Below, in pieces: positions 28,016 through 37,797 of a stretch of 64,000 nt of DNA (the stretch's first letter is position 1; each line of letters starts with the position of its first letter). The DNA is from an uncultured Streptococcus sp. (GTDB lineage: Bacteria > Bacillota > Bacilli > Lactobacillales > Streptococcaceae). A model generated the notes under the pieces. That model saw only the letters and a list, made by a program, of their open reading frames with translations. It was not told where the DNA came from and ran no database searches. Location: assembly GCA_934215455.1 (NCBI GenBank), contig CAKPZX010000002.1:24448-88447 (forward strand). The letters are read 5' to 3'. Both the position numbers and the translations under genes were made by a program.

Positions 28016-28449
28016 TGGAAGGAACAATCAGGAAAGGGAGTAGCCAAGATGCGGCTGCTATTCTCGCTGTCATGGAAGATGTCTATGAAGCAAGTCCCTG
28101 GAAGTTGGAGCAGATTGAAGCTGATTTAGAGCAGGAATCGACCTCCTATTTCCTAGCTGTGGATGAGGGGCAAGTCCTTGGATTTATCGCCATTCAAGAG
28201 ACTCTCTATGAAGCAGAGGTCTTACAGATTGCGGTCAAGCGCGCCTTTCAAGGCCAAGGCTTAGCTCAGCAGTTACTTGCGCAGTTGCCGGACCAAAAAG
28301 AGATTTTCTTAGAAGTGCGCGTGTCCAATCAACCGGCCCAAGGCCTATACAAAAAAATGCATTTTGAAGAAATTGCACGGAGGAAAAACTACTATCACGA
28401 TCCCATAGAGGATGCTGTGATCATGAAGAGGAACCCAAATGAAAGATAG
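28012..28449 (+). CDS. rimI: Ribosomal protein S18-alanine N-acetyltransferase RimI
   Basis: A 145-residue GNAT acetyltransferase. The acetyl-CoA-binding motif is visible as [18 protein letters not shown] (R/Q-x-x-G-x-G/A), followed by [19 protein letters not shown], the conserved B motif of RimI-like enzymes. RimI acetylates ribosomal protein S18 in E. coli; its targets in streptococci are less certain. The ATG at 28012 overlaps the tsaB stop, with a second ATG at 28015. The stop overlaps the start of tsaD by 11 bases, so tsaB–rimI–tsaD are translationally coupled. Confidence 0.93.
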   Translation: MMEGTIRKGSSQDAAAILAVMEDVYEASPWKLEQIEADLEQESTSYFLAVDEGQVLGFIAIQETLYEAEVLQIAVKRAFQGQGLAQQLLAQLPDQKEIFLEVRVSNQPAQGLYKKMHFEEIARRKNYYHDPIEDAVIMKRNPNER

Positions 28450-29449
28450 ATATATTTTGGCTTTTGAGACATCTTGCGATGAGACCAGCGTGGCTGTCTT
28501 GAAAAATGACGACCAACTCTTGTCCAATGTCATTGCCAGTCAAATCGAAAGTCACAAGCGTTTTGGTGGGGTGGTGCCTGAGGTAGCCTCTCGTCACCAT
28601 GTGGAAGTCATCACCGCTTGTATTGAAGAAGCCCTGGAAGAAGCTGGCATCACAGAAGCCGATGTCACAGCCGTAGCTGTCACCTACGGTCCAGGCCTGG
28701 TTGGAGCTCTCTTGGTCGGCCTAGCAGCAGCCAAGGCCTTTGCTTGGGCACACGGCCTCCCTTTGATTCCTGTCAATCATATGGCAGGGCACTTGATGGC
28801 CGCTCAAAGCGTGGAGCCCTTAGAATTTCCACTTTTGGCCTTGCTGGTGAGTGGAGGACATACCGAGCTAGTCTACGTCAGTGAAGCTGGTGATTATAAG
28901 ATCGTCGGAGAGACCCGTGATGATGCTGTCGGAGAGGCTTATGACAAGGTTGGGCGCGTGATGGGCTTGACCTATCCAGCAGGACGTGAAATTGATCAGC
29001 TAGCCCACCAAGGATCTGATGTCTACGATTTCCCTCGGGCCATGATCAAGGAAGACAATCTGGAATTCTCTTTTTCAGGGCTCAAATCGGCCTTTATCAA
29101 TCTGCACCATAATGCGCAGCAAAAAGGAGAAAGTCTCTCCAATGCGGACCTGTCAGCGAGTTTCCAAGCCGCCGTATTAGACATTCTCATGGCCAAGACC
29201 AAGAAGGCTTTGGAGAAATATCCAGTCAAGACTCTAGTCGTTGCTGGTGGCGTCGCAGCCAACCAAGGTCTTCGTGAACGCCTGGCTTCTGACATCACAG
29301 ATGTCAAGGTCATCATTCCGCCTCTGCGCCTCTGCGGGGACAATGCAGGGATGATCGCCTATGCCAGTGTCAGTGAGTGGAACAAAGAAAACTTCGCAGG
29401 CTGGGACCTCAATGCCAAACCAAGCCTAGCCTTTGAAGGAATTGAATAA
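28439..29449 (+). CDS. tsaD: tRNA threonylcarbamoyladenosine transferase TsaD
   Basis: TsaD transfers the threonylcarbamoyl group to A37 of tRNA. The 336-residue protein has the ASKHA fold. The metal-binding pair H-x3-H is in [11 protein letters not shown] near residue 110, with [15 protein letters not shown] at the N-terminus, [11 protein letters not shown] in the middle and [16 protein letters not shown] near the C-terminus. The length is normal. It ends the tsaB operon; an imperfect hairpin follows. Confidence 0.97.
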   Translation: MKDRYILAFETSCDETSVAVLKNDDQLLSNVIASQIESHKRFGGVVPEVASRHHVEVITACIEEALEEAGITEADVTAVAVTYGPGLVGALLVGLAAAKAFAWAHGLPLIPVNHMAGHLMAAQSVEPLEFPLLALLVSGGHTELVYVSEAGDYKIVGETRDDAVGEAYDKVGRVMGLTYPAGREIDQLAHQGSDVYDFPRAMIKEDNLEFSFSGLKSAFINLHHNAQQKGESLSNADLSASFQAAVLDILMAKTKKALEKYPVKTLVVAGGVAANQGLRERLASDITDVKVIIPPLRLCGDNAGMIAYASVSEWNKENFAGWDLNAKPSLAFEGIE

Positions 29450-29455
29450 GATAAA

Positions 29456-29494
29456 GGAGTCAATTGGATGTGCAAGGTCCAATGGCTTTTTTGC
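29456..29494 (+). terminator. Probable terminator of the tsaB–rimI–tsaD operon
   Basis: AGTCAATTGGAT pairs imperfectly with GTCCAATGGCT, followed by TTTTTT. Confidence 0.65.
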
Positions 29495-29520
29495 TGGGAT
29501 CTCACCAACTAGTAGCGGAT

Positions 29521-29549
29521 TTGCGAGGTGAAAGAAAATTCGGTATGAT
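29521..29549 (+). promoter_or_regulatory. Promoter of the 29.6-kb lipoprotein cluster
   Basis: TTGCGA (29521-29526), 17 bases and TATGAT (29544-29549). Confidence 0.55.
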
Positions 29550-29585
29550 AGAAGGAATGAAAGATTGGTGAGGGAGAGAATAGAT

Positions 29586-30560
29586 ATGAAGAAAGAGAAT
29601 AGCTCTAAATATAGAATTGGTACGATTCTTATCTTTGCGGTCTGTTTGCTACTGGTTGCAGGATGTGAATCACAAAAGAAAATTGAAAAAAGTGATAAGA
29701 GTAAAGAGTCCTACGAATTTTCAGTCTATAATGCAAAATCTGACATTAAAGATTTCCAATTTATCCATGCTAAAAATGGGCTTGTGGTCGAATGGAAGTT
29801 TGATGAAAAAGAACGGAAGAAATCTTTGAAGTCTCCCGATTCATCAGATTGGGTTGAGGTGAACTCTAATTATTTGGTTAGACAAAGAAACAGAGTAAGA
29901 GGTATTATTCCATCGAAAAAAATGAAGTCGGATGAATATGCCCATTTAGAGATTTATGATTTGACAGGGAGTAAGGCGAAACGAAAGGAAGTCGATCTTT
30001 GGAAGATGATGGTGGAGTATGTAAAAAATGATGATTTCGAACTCTATGGATCTTTTCCAACTCTTCGAAAAATGAATGGGAATGATTACGCTATCATTAA
30101 AATTATGAAGCAAACTCAGCCACGTTATTTCTTACTTAATCTTAAAACACTTAAAATTGATAAAGAAGCAACGGAAGAAGAATTAAATGAGAAGAATAGA
30201 GTGTATCTCTTTATTTCTACCCGTAAAGGTTACACTGCTGGAGTTCTTCCGTTTGATAATGGATTTTGGAAGGAAAAATCTTTCAAAGGGGATATCAATT
30301 TAAGAGCGTCTTATCCGACAGCATTTAAACTCTTTTCAAAACCAGAAGGTTTTGCTTATAAAGTGATCAATTCTGAGAATGGTGCCATTACGAATGGGAA
30401 AGAACTGATAGATCTAGAAACAGAATTTCTTACATTAGGTTCCTCTGTGTACGATTATGCCTATCTGCCTAAAGAACTGAGTGTAGAAAATAAAGATACG
30501 AAAATCTCTCAGTTTGATGAGATTCAACAGTATTATAACGGTAAATCTTTTTCATATTGA
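29586..30560 (+). CDS. Lipoprotein of unknown function, paralogue of 31205-32113
   Basis: A 324-residue exported lipoprotein. The signal peptide ends in the lipobox LLVAGC (Cys about residue 28 of the chosen start), followed by a charged Lys/Ser spacer. I do not recognise the mature domain. It shares blocks with the protein at 31205: an early KD-x-Q segment, a central DINL-x-A-x-YP segment (GDINLRASYP here) and a C-terminal QYYNGK. ATG 29586 follows GGGAGAG; an in-frame GTG at 29565 is less likely. It opens a cluster of five envelope proteins in the same orientation, with more A/T-rich codons than the neighbours. Confidence 0.8.
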   Translation: MKKENSSKYRIGTILIFAVCLLLVAGCESQKKIEKSDKSKESYEFSVYNAKSDIKDFQFIHAKNGLVVEWKFDEKERKKSLKSPDSSDWVEVNSNYLVRQRNRVRGIIPSKKMKSDEYAHLEIYDLTGSKAKRKEVDLWKMMVEYVKNDDFELYGSFPTLRKMNGNDYAIIKIMKQTQPRYFLLNLKTLKIDKEATEEELNEKNRVYLFISTRKGYTAGVLPFDNGFWKEKSFKGDINLRASYPTAFKLFSKPEGFAYKVINSENGAITNGKELIDLETEFLTLGSSVYDYAYLPKELSVENKDTKISQFDEIQQYYNGKSFSY

Positions 30561-30611
30561 TACTGAGAGAATATTTAGAAAACATACAAGGAGAGTGAAA
30601 AAGAGGTTGTT

Positions 30612-31157
30612 ATGCAAACAATGATTAATTTAGGGATATGGGAGAACAAGAATTACCATTTTGATTGGGAGGAAAAAGTCATACTAGAAGAGACATCTTC
30701 TCCTAACTACTGGTCTTATATATTGCTCCCTATCACATTATTTATTATCAACAAAATTTCGGATGGATTAGCGGAGGCTGGAATATTTGACAATCAGTTG
30801 GTCCGGCTTGGAACGATTCCAATTTTAGGTGTTATCTCCTACTTCCTAGCTGCGTGGATCATTCGATATTACCATGCGAGCTTGAAATTACAACCATCCA
30901 AGTTGGATGAGGATCAGTGCAAGAAGTTCATCAAGGCATTAAAGAGACGGAAGGTGTACTTTACATTTCTGGTCAATCTTTTTAGGTTCCTAACTGTAGC
31001 CGCTATTCTTTTGTTTGTCATCGGAAATGAAACCATTGCAGCACTCTTTTTGATGATTAGTTTTATAGTGATATTTATGTTCAAATTTGATTACCAACTT
31101 CATAAATGGAATGATATGATAGAGACTATCTCCCAAGAAGTGGAAAATGGTAATTAA
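30612..31157 (+). CDS. Multi-pass membrane protein of unknown function
   Basis: A 181-residue protein with four hydrophobic segments: about residues 33-52, 68-90, 115-136 and 140-158. The short N-terminal part is charged and soluble-looking, and the C-terminus is polar. The arrangement recalls the DUF443/tandem five-TM group of Gram-positive bacteria, but this is only a resemblance. AAGAGG precedes the ATG. It stands 51 bp after one lipoprotein and 47 bp before its paralogue, so the genes are probably one transcript. No function is assigned. Confidence 0.75.
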   Translation: MQTMINLGIWENKNYHFDWEEKVILEETSSPNYWSYILLPITLFIINKISDGLAEAGIFDNQLVRLGTIPILGVISYFLAAWIIRYYHASLKLQPSKLDEDQCKKFIKALKRRKVYFTFLVNLFRFLTVAAILLFVIGNETIAALFLMISFIVIFMFKFDYQLHKWNDMIETISQEVENGN

Positions 31158-31204
31158 GGAAATCTCTGATGGGCATGAGGCCTTTGAAAAAGTAGGTGGA
31201 TGTA

Positions 31205-32113
31205 TTGAAAAAAATTTTAAGTTTGAAACTGGTTTGTCTAGCAATTATTGTAGTCGGTTTAATATTCTATTTTAAACCTTCAGAGACTAAGAAAAATCCT
31301 ATCGAAAAGAGACCTAGCTCAACAAAAGTCATTCATAAAGGGAATCTCAAGGATGTTCAATTATTTGGTGAGAAAAATCAATTTGTTTTGAGTAAGGATC
31401 TGACCTTGGTTGATGGGAAGTATCTGGTTGGTTTTGACTATGTAAAAACAGATGACAGAATAAAATGGGAGTATGTCGGATTCCGATATTACGAGATTGA
31501 CAATCATTTTAAAGAAACAACCGTAAATGCTTTAGATGAGATTCGTAAGACAGCACCAAAAGCCTTTATTTATGATTATCAAATAAATGTTAATAGTGGA
31601 GTAAGTGTTGTAGATCTAATCTATTTTGATTCTCGTAGTGCAATGGAACATAGTATTGGAAATGGGAAAAATATTTATTACAAGTTGGATGAACAGAAAT
31701 ACTATAGCAAATATGCCATCCCAGAGGGCAGTGCAGTTAAGGAAAAAATAATAGACTATACAAATTTAATGGAATTAATCGATAAGAATACCGGTTTTGA
31801 CCTTCAATCAGGATTTAAATTTCAGAAACAGGCTAAGAATGTAAAGACAGATATCAATTTATTTGCAATTTATCCGGAATTCAAAGAGAAAATGTTGAGT
31901 GGCGAGTACGAGATTTATCCTAGATTACAGTTATTAAGTAGTAAGGAATGGTTTGATACTCTTCTTCATTGGTTTGCACCTAAAGGACAGGATATCTTAT
32001 CTGGGGTAAAAATTGAAGCTCAGTACTCAATAGATGGTCAAGAACATGAAATTCGTTCTTATGATGAGTTTAAACAATACTACAATGGAAAAGGTGGGGA
32101 ATTGGCTGAGTAA
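31205..32113 (+). CDS. Membrane-anchored protein, paralogue of 29586-30560
   Basis: A 302-residue protein with one N-terminal membrane helix (LVCLAIIVVGLIFYF) and no lipobox, so it is anchored by an uncleaved helix. The outer domain shares blocks with the lipoprotein at 29586: a KD-x-Q segment, TDINLFAIYP and the C-terminal QYYNGK. It is likely a diverged duplicate. The start is uncertain: TTG 31205 follows AGGTGGA at good spacing, whereas GTG 31196 lies inside that site. The function is unknown. Confidence 0.72.
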   Translation: MKKILSLKLVCLAIIVVGLIFYFKPSETKKNPIEKRPSSTKVIHKGNLKDVQLFGEKNQFVLSKDLTLVDGKYLVGFDYVKTDDRIKWEYVGFRYYEIDNHFKETTVNALDEIRKTAPKAFIYDYQINVNSGVSVVDLIYFDSRSAMEHSIGNGKNIYYKLDEQKYYSKYAIPEGSAVKEKIIDYTNLMELIDKNTGFDLQSGFKFQKQAKNVKTDINLFAIYPEFKEKMLSGEYEIYPRLQLLSSKEWFDTLLHWFAPKGQDILSGVKIEAQYSIDGQEHEIRSYDEFKQYYNGKGGELAE

Positions 32114-32208
32114 AGCCTTATCTGGAAAGATTGGGAGAAGAAAGTTGGATTTGATCGGGTTGGTACCGTCTAGGATGTTATACTGAAAGTATGTAGGAAG
32201 TAAATAGG

Positions 32209-32877
32209 ATGTTAGAATATAAAGAAACAAGTATTTTCTGTCACCAACTGGTAGAGTACGATGGCAAAAGATTTCTGTTAGATGCTAGTACCATGAAGCC
32301 TAAGCTCTATTATTGGGGGTTGCCAACGGAAGCTATCACTGTTGAGATGATGGAAGTAGATAAAAAAGTTGAAATTCCAGGCACGCCCATCAATAAATTA
32401 AATGGGGGGACAGCAGCCATTATAGTTCAGCCATTTGTTGGAGTGGTTTATAGTCTCTTAAAAAAGCTATTCAGTGAGTATGCTATTAGTCAGCAAATTT
32501 TTCTAAAGATAGTCTTATTTGTGGTTGCCATGCTTATATCTTTTGTGCTCTTTCGATTTTCTATAGAAAAGGCTCGTAAAAAGGTTAAGAATCTATTTCC
32601 TACAGCTAGGAAGAGATACAGGGTGACTTTCAAGCCGATACCAGAAAGAAAGCAAATTTTTGATGCCCATCTATTAAATGTTGTCTTACTGGCCTGTTTA
32701 GCTATGTATTTATTTGATAATAATGGTCAAGAAGGGATCTTTTTAGTGATAGGCGGTATTCTTACAGCTTTTCTATTGACCTTCGAATTTGGTAAAGTTC
32801 CAGTTCTTTTAGGAGCGAAAACAGGGAATTTAAGGCTTGATAGTGTAGAAGAGATAGTTATCGAAAAAAGTAACTAG
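32209..32877 (+). CDS. Membrane protein, DUF443/tandem five-TM-like
   Basis: A 222-residue protein. The first ~70 residues look soluble. Hydrophobic segments follow at about 73-92, 104-125, 153-170 and 175-195, then a short polar tail ending in EIVIEKSN. The layout, a short cytosolic strand-rich start followed by a membrane domain, resembles DUF443 proteins found as tandem arrays in Gram-positive genomes. Similar in architecture to the gene at 30612 but not obviously similar in sequence. AGGAAG lies about 12 bases upstream of the ATG. The function is unknown. Confidence 0.7.
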   Translation: MLEYKETSIFCHQLVEYDGKRFLLDASTMKPKLYYWGLPTEAITVEMMEVDKKVEIPGTPINKLNGGTAAIIVQPFVGVVYSLLKKLFSEYAISQQIFLKIVLFVVAMLISFVLFRFSIEKARKKVKNLFPTARKRYRVTFKPIPERKQIFDAHLLNVVLLACLAMYLFDNNGQEGIFLVIGGILTAFLLTFEFGKVPVLLGAKTGNLRLDSVEEIVIEKSN

Positions 32878-32910
32878 AATGAAATGGAAAAGAATAAAGG
32901 AGTAGAAATC

Positions 32911-33468
32911 ATGAACAAAACGATCATTTTGTTCATAGCGCTTCTATCATTAACAGCATGCGCCCAGTCTCGACAGGAATCAAAAGATTCTTCGCCGAGT
33001 AAAACGGAGCAGACTTCAAAAGAGTCCTCATCTGTTAAAAATGAGACAGGTTTGCAATTTGTAGTACCCCCACAGTATGAAGGGAAAGAATCAAATGTAA
33101 TTGAATTGGGGAAGAAATTAACCCAGGATTATCCAGATCTTGGAAATCAAGGAAGCTTATCGATCAACTATACGGGAGCAACTTTCTCATCCAGTCAACA
33201 AGAATATGCCGTTTTTCTATTGATTAACAAAGCTGGATTTCAAATTGATAAGGATTTTGAGTTTTCATTGAATTGGAAATATGATGGGCAATTCATATAT
33301 CAAAATCAACGGATTGGCTATAAAATTAGTGACAGTGGAGCATTACCGGATCAATCTGCCACGATTTTGACCTTGCCAATATCAAGTGAGCAAAAACAAA
33401 TTGTCGAGAGCATGACACAAGAAGAAAAGATGTCATTGGAGATGTCGGATTTAAAAGTGAATAAGTAA
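32911..33468 (+). CDS. Small lipoprotein of unknown function
   Basis: A 185-residue lipoprotein. MNKTIILFIALLSLTAC gives a typical signal peptide with lipobox SLTAC (Cys17), followed by a Ser/Lys/Glu spacer. The mature domain (about residues 55-180) is unrecognised and looks mixed strand and helix. The ATG at 32911 follows AAAGGAG; an in-frame ATG at 32884 is too far from any ribosome site and would hide the signal peptide. It ends the cluster begun at 29586; azlC follows with its own promoter. Confidence 0.78.
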   Translation: MNKTIILFIALLSLTACAQSRQESKDSSPSKTEQTSKESSSVKNETGLQFVVPPQYEGKESNVIELGKKLTQDYPDLGNQGSLSINYTGATFSSSQQEYAVFLLINKAGFQIDKDFEFSLNWKYDGQFIYQNQRIGYKISDSGALPDQSATILTLPISSEQKQIVESMTQEEKMSLEMSDLKVNK

Positions 33469-33578
33469 GGGAGAGATAGAAGTATAACGAGGGCTTATCC
33501 ATTCTCTTTCATTGGTCCTTTTTCAACCTTTTTTCTTGTGTTATAATAGAGGTCAATGATTCAGAAAGGAGTGAGAGA

Positions 33579-34274
33579 GTGGAAAAAGATTTTTGGCAGG
33601 GGGTGAGGGACGCGCTACCGACGGCTTTGGGCTATATCAGTATTGGCCTGGCTTGCGGTGTGGTGGCGTCTCCCTATCTTTCTCCTTTAGAGATGGCCTT
33701 GATGAGTGTATTGGTCTATGCTGGGGCGGCCCAGTTTGCGATGATCTCTCTGATTGCGGCTCATTCTTCTATATTGAATATGGCCTTGACGGTGTGTTTG
33801 ATCAATCTCCGTAATATGTTGATGAGTCTGCATACATCGTCTGACTTTAAGGATGCTAGTCTCGCTCATACCATTGGGATTGGAAGCCTCCTGACCGATG
33901 AGAGTTATGGGGTCTACTTGAGTGAGAAGTTAAAGACGGATACCATTACAGTTCCTTGGATGCATGGGAACAATCTAGTAGGCTATGTGGCTTGGATCAG
34001 TGCGACGGTTATCGGAACAGCTCTAGGATCTCTCCTACCTGATCCAAAGGCTTTTGGGCTTGATTTTGCTTTGGTGGCTATGTTTATTGGGATTTTTGCA
34101 GCCCAGTTTCAAGGAATGCAACTGACAGAAAAGACCAAGACTATGCTCATGGTGCTGTTAGCAGTAGCAGTGAGTTTCTTTCTCTTACTCTTTTTTGTTT
34201 CTCAACCGCTAGCTGTGCTAGCTGCGACCTTGATCGGCTGTTTTGTGGGAGTGGTCTGTGATGCGCGTGAATAG
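33579..34274 (+). CDS. azlC: AzlC family branched-chain amino acid exporter, large subunit
   Basis: AzlC with AzlD exports branched-chain amino acids in B. subtilis. The 231-residue protein has about seven membrane segments and the family start ALPTALGYISIGLACGVVA, then VYAGAAQFAMISLIA and LINLRNMLMSLH. The start is GTG at 33579 after AAAGGAGTGAGAGA. A TATAAT at 33542-33547 should drive it. The azlD gene overlaps it by 14 bases, as in most AzlCD pairs. The substrate here is inferred from the family only. Confidence 0.92.
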   Translation: MEKDFWQGVRDALPTALGYISIGLACGVVASPYLSPLEMALMSVLVYAGAAQFAMISLIAAHSSILNMALTVCLINLRNMLMSLHTSSDFKDASLAHTIGIGSLLTDESYGVYLSEKLKTDTITVPWMHGNNLVGYVAWISATVIGTALGSLLPDPKAFGLDFALVAMFIGIFAAQFQGMQLTEKTKTMLMVLLAVAVSFFLLLFFVSQPLAVLAATLIGCFVGVVCDARE

Positions 34275-34587
34275 TTATATCTTCATGGCCATTCTGGCCT
34301 CAGCCCTCGTTACCTGGATTCCTCGGATCTTGCCCTTCCTCTTAGTCAAATACAAGGGACTGCCGGCTCCTGTAACCCGCTTTCTCAAATACCTGCCCAT
34401 TTCCATTATCTTTGCCTTGGTTTTATCAAGCATAGTAGATGGGAAAATTGGAAATCTCCCGCAGTTCCACTGGTTGGACCTAGTGGTGACCCTTCCCAGT
34501 CTCTTTGTAGCCTTTCGTTACAAAAACCTTATGGGAACCGTTTTGTTTGGAATTATCTTGATCGCCCTCTTACGATTGGTATTCTAA
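34261..34587 (+). CDS. azlD: AzlD family transporter, small subunit
   Basis: A 108-residue membrane protein with about four hydrophobic segments, matching AzlD: ALVTWIPRILPFLLV near the start and YLPISIIFALVLSS in the middle. It is the partner of AzlC. ATG 34261 overlaps the end of azlC, and the preceding GGGAGTGG can act as its ribosome site. The frame is open further upstream but only inside azlC. No terminator is obvious before the next gene, whose palindromic promoter region follows. Confidence 0.9.
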   Translation: MRVNSYIFMAILASALVTWIPRILPFLLVKYKGLPAPVTRFLKYLPISIIFALVLSSIVDGKIGNLPQFHWLDLVVTLPSLFVAFRYKNLMGTVLFGIILIALLRLVF

Positions 34588-34614
34588 ATGGAAAAATATG
34601 TTACAAAAAAATTA

Positions 34615-34650
34615 CAATTGTTACAAAAAACTTGATTTTTGTAACAATTG
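34615..34650. promoter_or_regulatory. Perfect 15-bp inverted repeat over a promoter (putative operator)
   Basis: CAATTGTTACAAAAA (34615-34629) and TTTTTGTAACAATTG (34636-34650) are perfect inverted copies 6 bases apart. A further half-site, TGTTACAAAAAA, lies at 34599-34610. The right arm covers the space between -35 and -10 of the next gene, which suggests a repressor site; the regulator is unknown. Confidence 0.65.
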
Positions 34651-34659
34651 GAGTATAAT
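34632..34659 (+). promoter_or_regulatory. Promoter of the lipoprotein gene at 34689
   Basis: TTGATT (34632-34637), 16 bases and TATAAT (34654-34659), embedded in the inverted repeat. Confidence 0.7.
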
Positions 34660-34688
34660 GGGAGTCAGAAAGATAAAGAGGTGATCGT

Positions 34689-35351
34689 ATGAAAAAATCA
34701 ATCTTCCGTTGGAGTGCCGCTGTTCTGGTGGCTGCTTCACTTGGTCTAGCTCTCGGTGGTTGTGGTGCTAAGGATAAAAAAACAGCTACCTCATCCGAAA
34801 AAGCATCTACCAGCAAGGTAGAGAAAAAAGCCAAAAGTAATAGCAAAAAGAGTGCAGCATCTTCTTCTCAGGCAAACGATACAGCTAGCTCTTCGACTCA
34901 AGCCAGTAGCGCGACAGCTGCAAAAGACTCTGGTAAGACTGAGAATGCGTCTGCTACGACGCAAGCTACTGTCCCTGCAGAACTGGTGGGAACTTGGGTA
35001 GGATCTAGTCCACAAGCGGATGCGATCAAGATGACCGTCGATGCAAATGGGAACGTGACGACGGTTGTAAGCTTCAAAAATGATAGCGAACCGACTCGGA
35101 CAGCGACTTATACGGCAAGAGCCGTCCAAGCATCAGGCAATATCTACTATTGGAATGTTGAAGGCTTTGATGGTGCTGATGCCTTACTTCCTGGGATCAC
35201 AGGTTTAGGTGGAGCAAACTTCCGATTTGAACCTGGTTTTGTCTTAGAAGAAGGACACTATACACCGATTGTTTTCACAACGGATCTCAATAAAGAATTT
35301 GACTATACCAAATACAATGATTTCCGTTTTTCATTAACCAAAGAACAATAA
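34689..35351 (+). CDS. Lipoprotein with Ser/Lys/Ala-rich linker
   Basis: A 220-residue lipoprotein. The signal peptide ends in the lipobox LALGGC (Cys near residue 25). A long low-complexity linker of Ser, Thr, Ala and Lys (about 30-97) leads to a compact C-terminal domain starting VPAELVGTWVGSSPQ, which looks like a beta-rich lipocalin-like or DUF6287-like fold. The exact role is unknown; such domains are common in streptococcal surface lipoproteins. AAAGAGGTGATCGT precedes the ATG. The promoter lies within a long palindrome, so expression is probably controlled by a dedicated repressor. Confidence 0.82.
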   Translation: MKKSIFRWSAAVLVAASLGLALGGCGAKDKKTATSSEKASTSKVEKKAKSNSKKSAASSSQANDTASSSTQASSATAAKDSGKTENASATTQATVPAELVGTWVGSSPQADAIKMTVDANGNVTTVVSFKNDSEPTRTATYTARAVQASGNIYYWNVEGFDGADALLPGITGLGGANFRFEPGFVLEEGHYTPIVFTTDLNKEFDYTKYNDFRFSLTKEQ

Positions 35352-35390
35352 AAAGACGAACTCGATGGAAATTCGAGTTCGTTTTTTAGA
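35352..35390. terminator. Bidirectional terminator
   Basis: CGAACTCGA (35358-35366) pairs with TCGAGTTCG (35374-35382), with TTTTTTAG on the plus side and TCTTTTT on the minus side, between convergent genes. Confidence 0.88.
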
Positions 35391-35394
35391 TAGA

Positions 35395-36267
35395 TTAACG
35401 AAGATAGATGACTTTGAACAACAAAATAGCCAAGATAGCAGCAAGGATTGGGGCTACAACTGGTACCCAAGCATACCACCATTTTGAATCACCTTTGTGC
35501 TCTCCCAAGATAGACTTTGGAAGGAAGGCGTGGACCAAACGAGGACCAAAGTCACGAGCAGGGTTCAAACCAGGTCCAGTAGGACCTCCAAGTGATGTAA
35601 CAAGAGCCATAACAAGGAATCCAAGAGCTAAGTGAGCAACACCTAGACCTGGAGCATCTGCTTGTGCCAAAGCCAACTTTGCTGCTGGTGTAGTAGCATC
35701 AAAGACTCCCCCTTGTGCAGTGGCAGCTTTTTGAGCAAGACCTGCAACCTCTGCACCAAAGAAATGTTTTGTTAAGCCAAGGGCACCAAAGAAAAGAACG
35801 AATGATCCGGCAAACTCGTTGATGAAACCATTGATGGTAGCAGCCTTACGTGATTCAGTAGTTCCTTTATCCAAGCTAGAAATCGTTGAGAATGTTCCCA
35901 AGATGTTGTTTGGATTCTCAGTCTGGAGATAATATGGACGGTGAGCCGCAACGACAACCAATTGTCCAAACATAGCTCCAAGAAGTTGAGCAACGATGTA
36001 TGGTAAAACATTTGCCCAAGGGAAGAGTCCGCTAACCGCAAGTCCAAGAGTGAAGGCTGGGTTAATGTGGTTTCCTGAAACATTACCGAACATCAAGGCT
36101 GGAATCATTACCCCCATCCCATATCCAATCGCAATGACAAGCCATCCGCTATGATGACCTTTAGTTCCTTTTAATTCGACGTTTGCAACTGCACCATTTC
36201 CAAGGATAAGTAGCAAAGCCGTTCCAATAAACTCTGAAAAGAGTTTAACACTAAAATCAAAATCCAT
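35395..36267 (-). CDS. Aquaporin/glycerol facilitator (Gla-like aquaglyceroporin)
   Basis: A 290-residue channel with six membrane helices and two NPA half-helices: GNHINPAFTLG near residue 65 and GLNPARDFGPR near 225. It belongs to the GlpF-like group of lactic acid bacteria, which passes water and small polyols such as glycerol. The extended loop between helices 3 and 4 (about residues 100-190, including the stretch rich in Ala after HFFGAEVAG) is typical of the Lactococcus Gla type. ATG 36267 follows GGAGATTATT; the upstream frame is open without a ribosome site. TTTACA-17-TAGAAT upstream on the minus strand is its likely promoter. Confidence 0.92.
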   Translation of the reverse strand: MDFDFSVKLFSEFIGTALLLILGNGAVANVELKGTKGHHSGWLVIAIGYGMGVMIPALMFGNVSGNHINPAFTLGLAVSGLFPWANVLPYIVAQLLGAMFGQLVVVAAHRPYYLQTENPNNILGTFSTISSLDKGTTESRKAATINGFINEFAGSFVLFFGALGLTKHFFGAEVAGLAQKAATAQGGVFDATTPAAKLALAQADAPGLGVAHLALGFLVMALVTSLGGPTGPGLNPARDFGPRLVHAFLPKSILGEHKGDSKWWYAWVPVVAPILAAILAILLFKVIYLR

Positions 36268-36388
36268 GATTCTAATAATCTCCTTTATAAATTTTATACC
36301 AATCCATTCTATCAAGTAAATACTAACTTGTAAAGAATTTTTAAAAATTTTATTTCAATAGATGAAGAATAAAGTTAGTGACTTTCTA

Positions 36389-37597
<1,209 letters not shown>

Positions 37598-37680
37598 TCA
37601 TTGTATCATAAAATGGATGTCATGAATCAAAATAGTAGCTTCAATTTTTGGTAATTTGTTTTATTTTTTTAGAAAAAAGC

Positions 37681-37708
37681 TTGCAAATTTTCCGAAAAGG
37701 AGTAAACT
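37681..37708 (+). promoter_or_regulatory. Promoter of lrgAB
   Basis: TTGCAA (37681-37686), 16 bases and TAAACT (37703-37708). The leader is about 80 bases and contains a small hairpin, AGGAT-ACGA-ATCCT. Confidence 0.5.
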
Positions 37709-37797
37709 GATAGGGATAAATGGATGTTTACTTCTAAGTAAGCAGAAGCGAGGATACGAATCCTTATTGGAAATGATCCATAAAAAGGGAGATGAAG

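Noticed and set aside
37725-37742. Possible five-codon leader peptide (MDVYF) before lrgA
   Set aside because: No convincing ribosome site or terminator/antiterminator pair was found, so attenuation is not supported.
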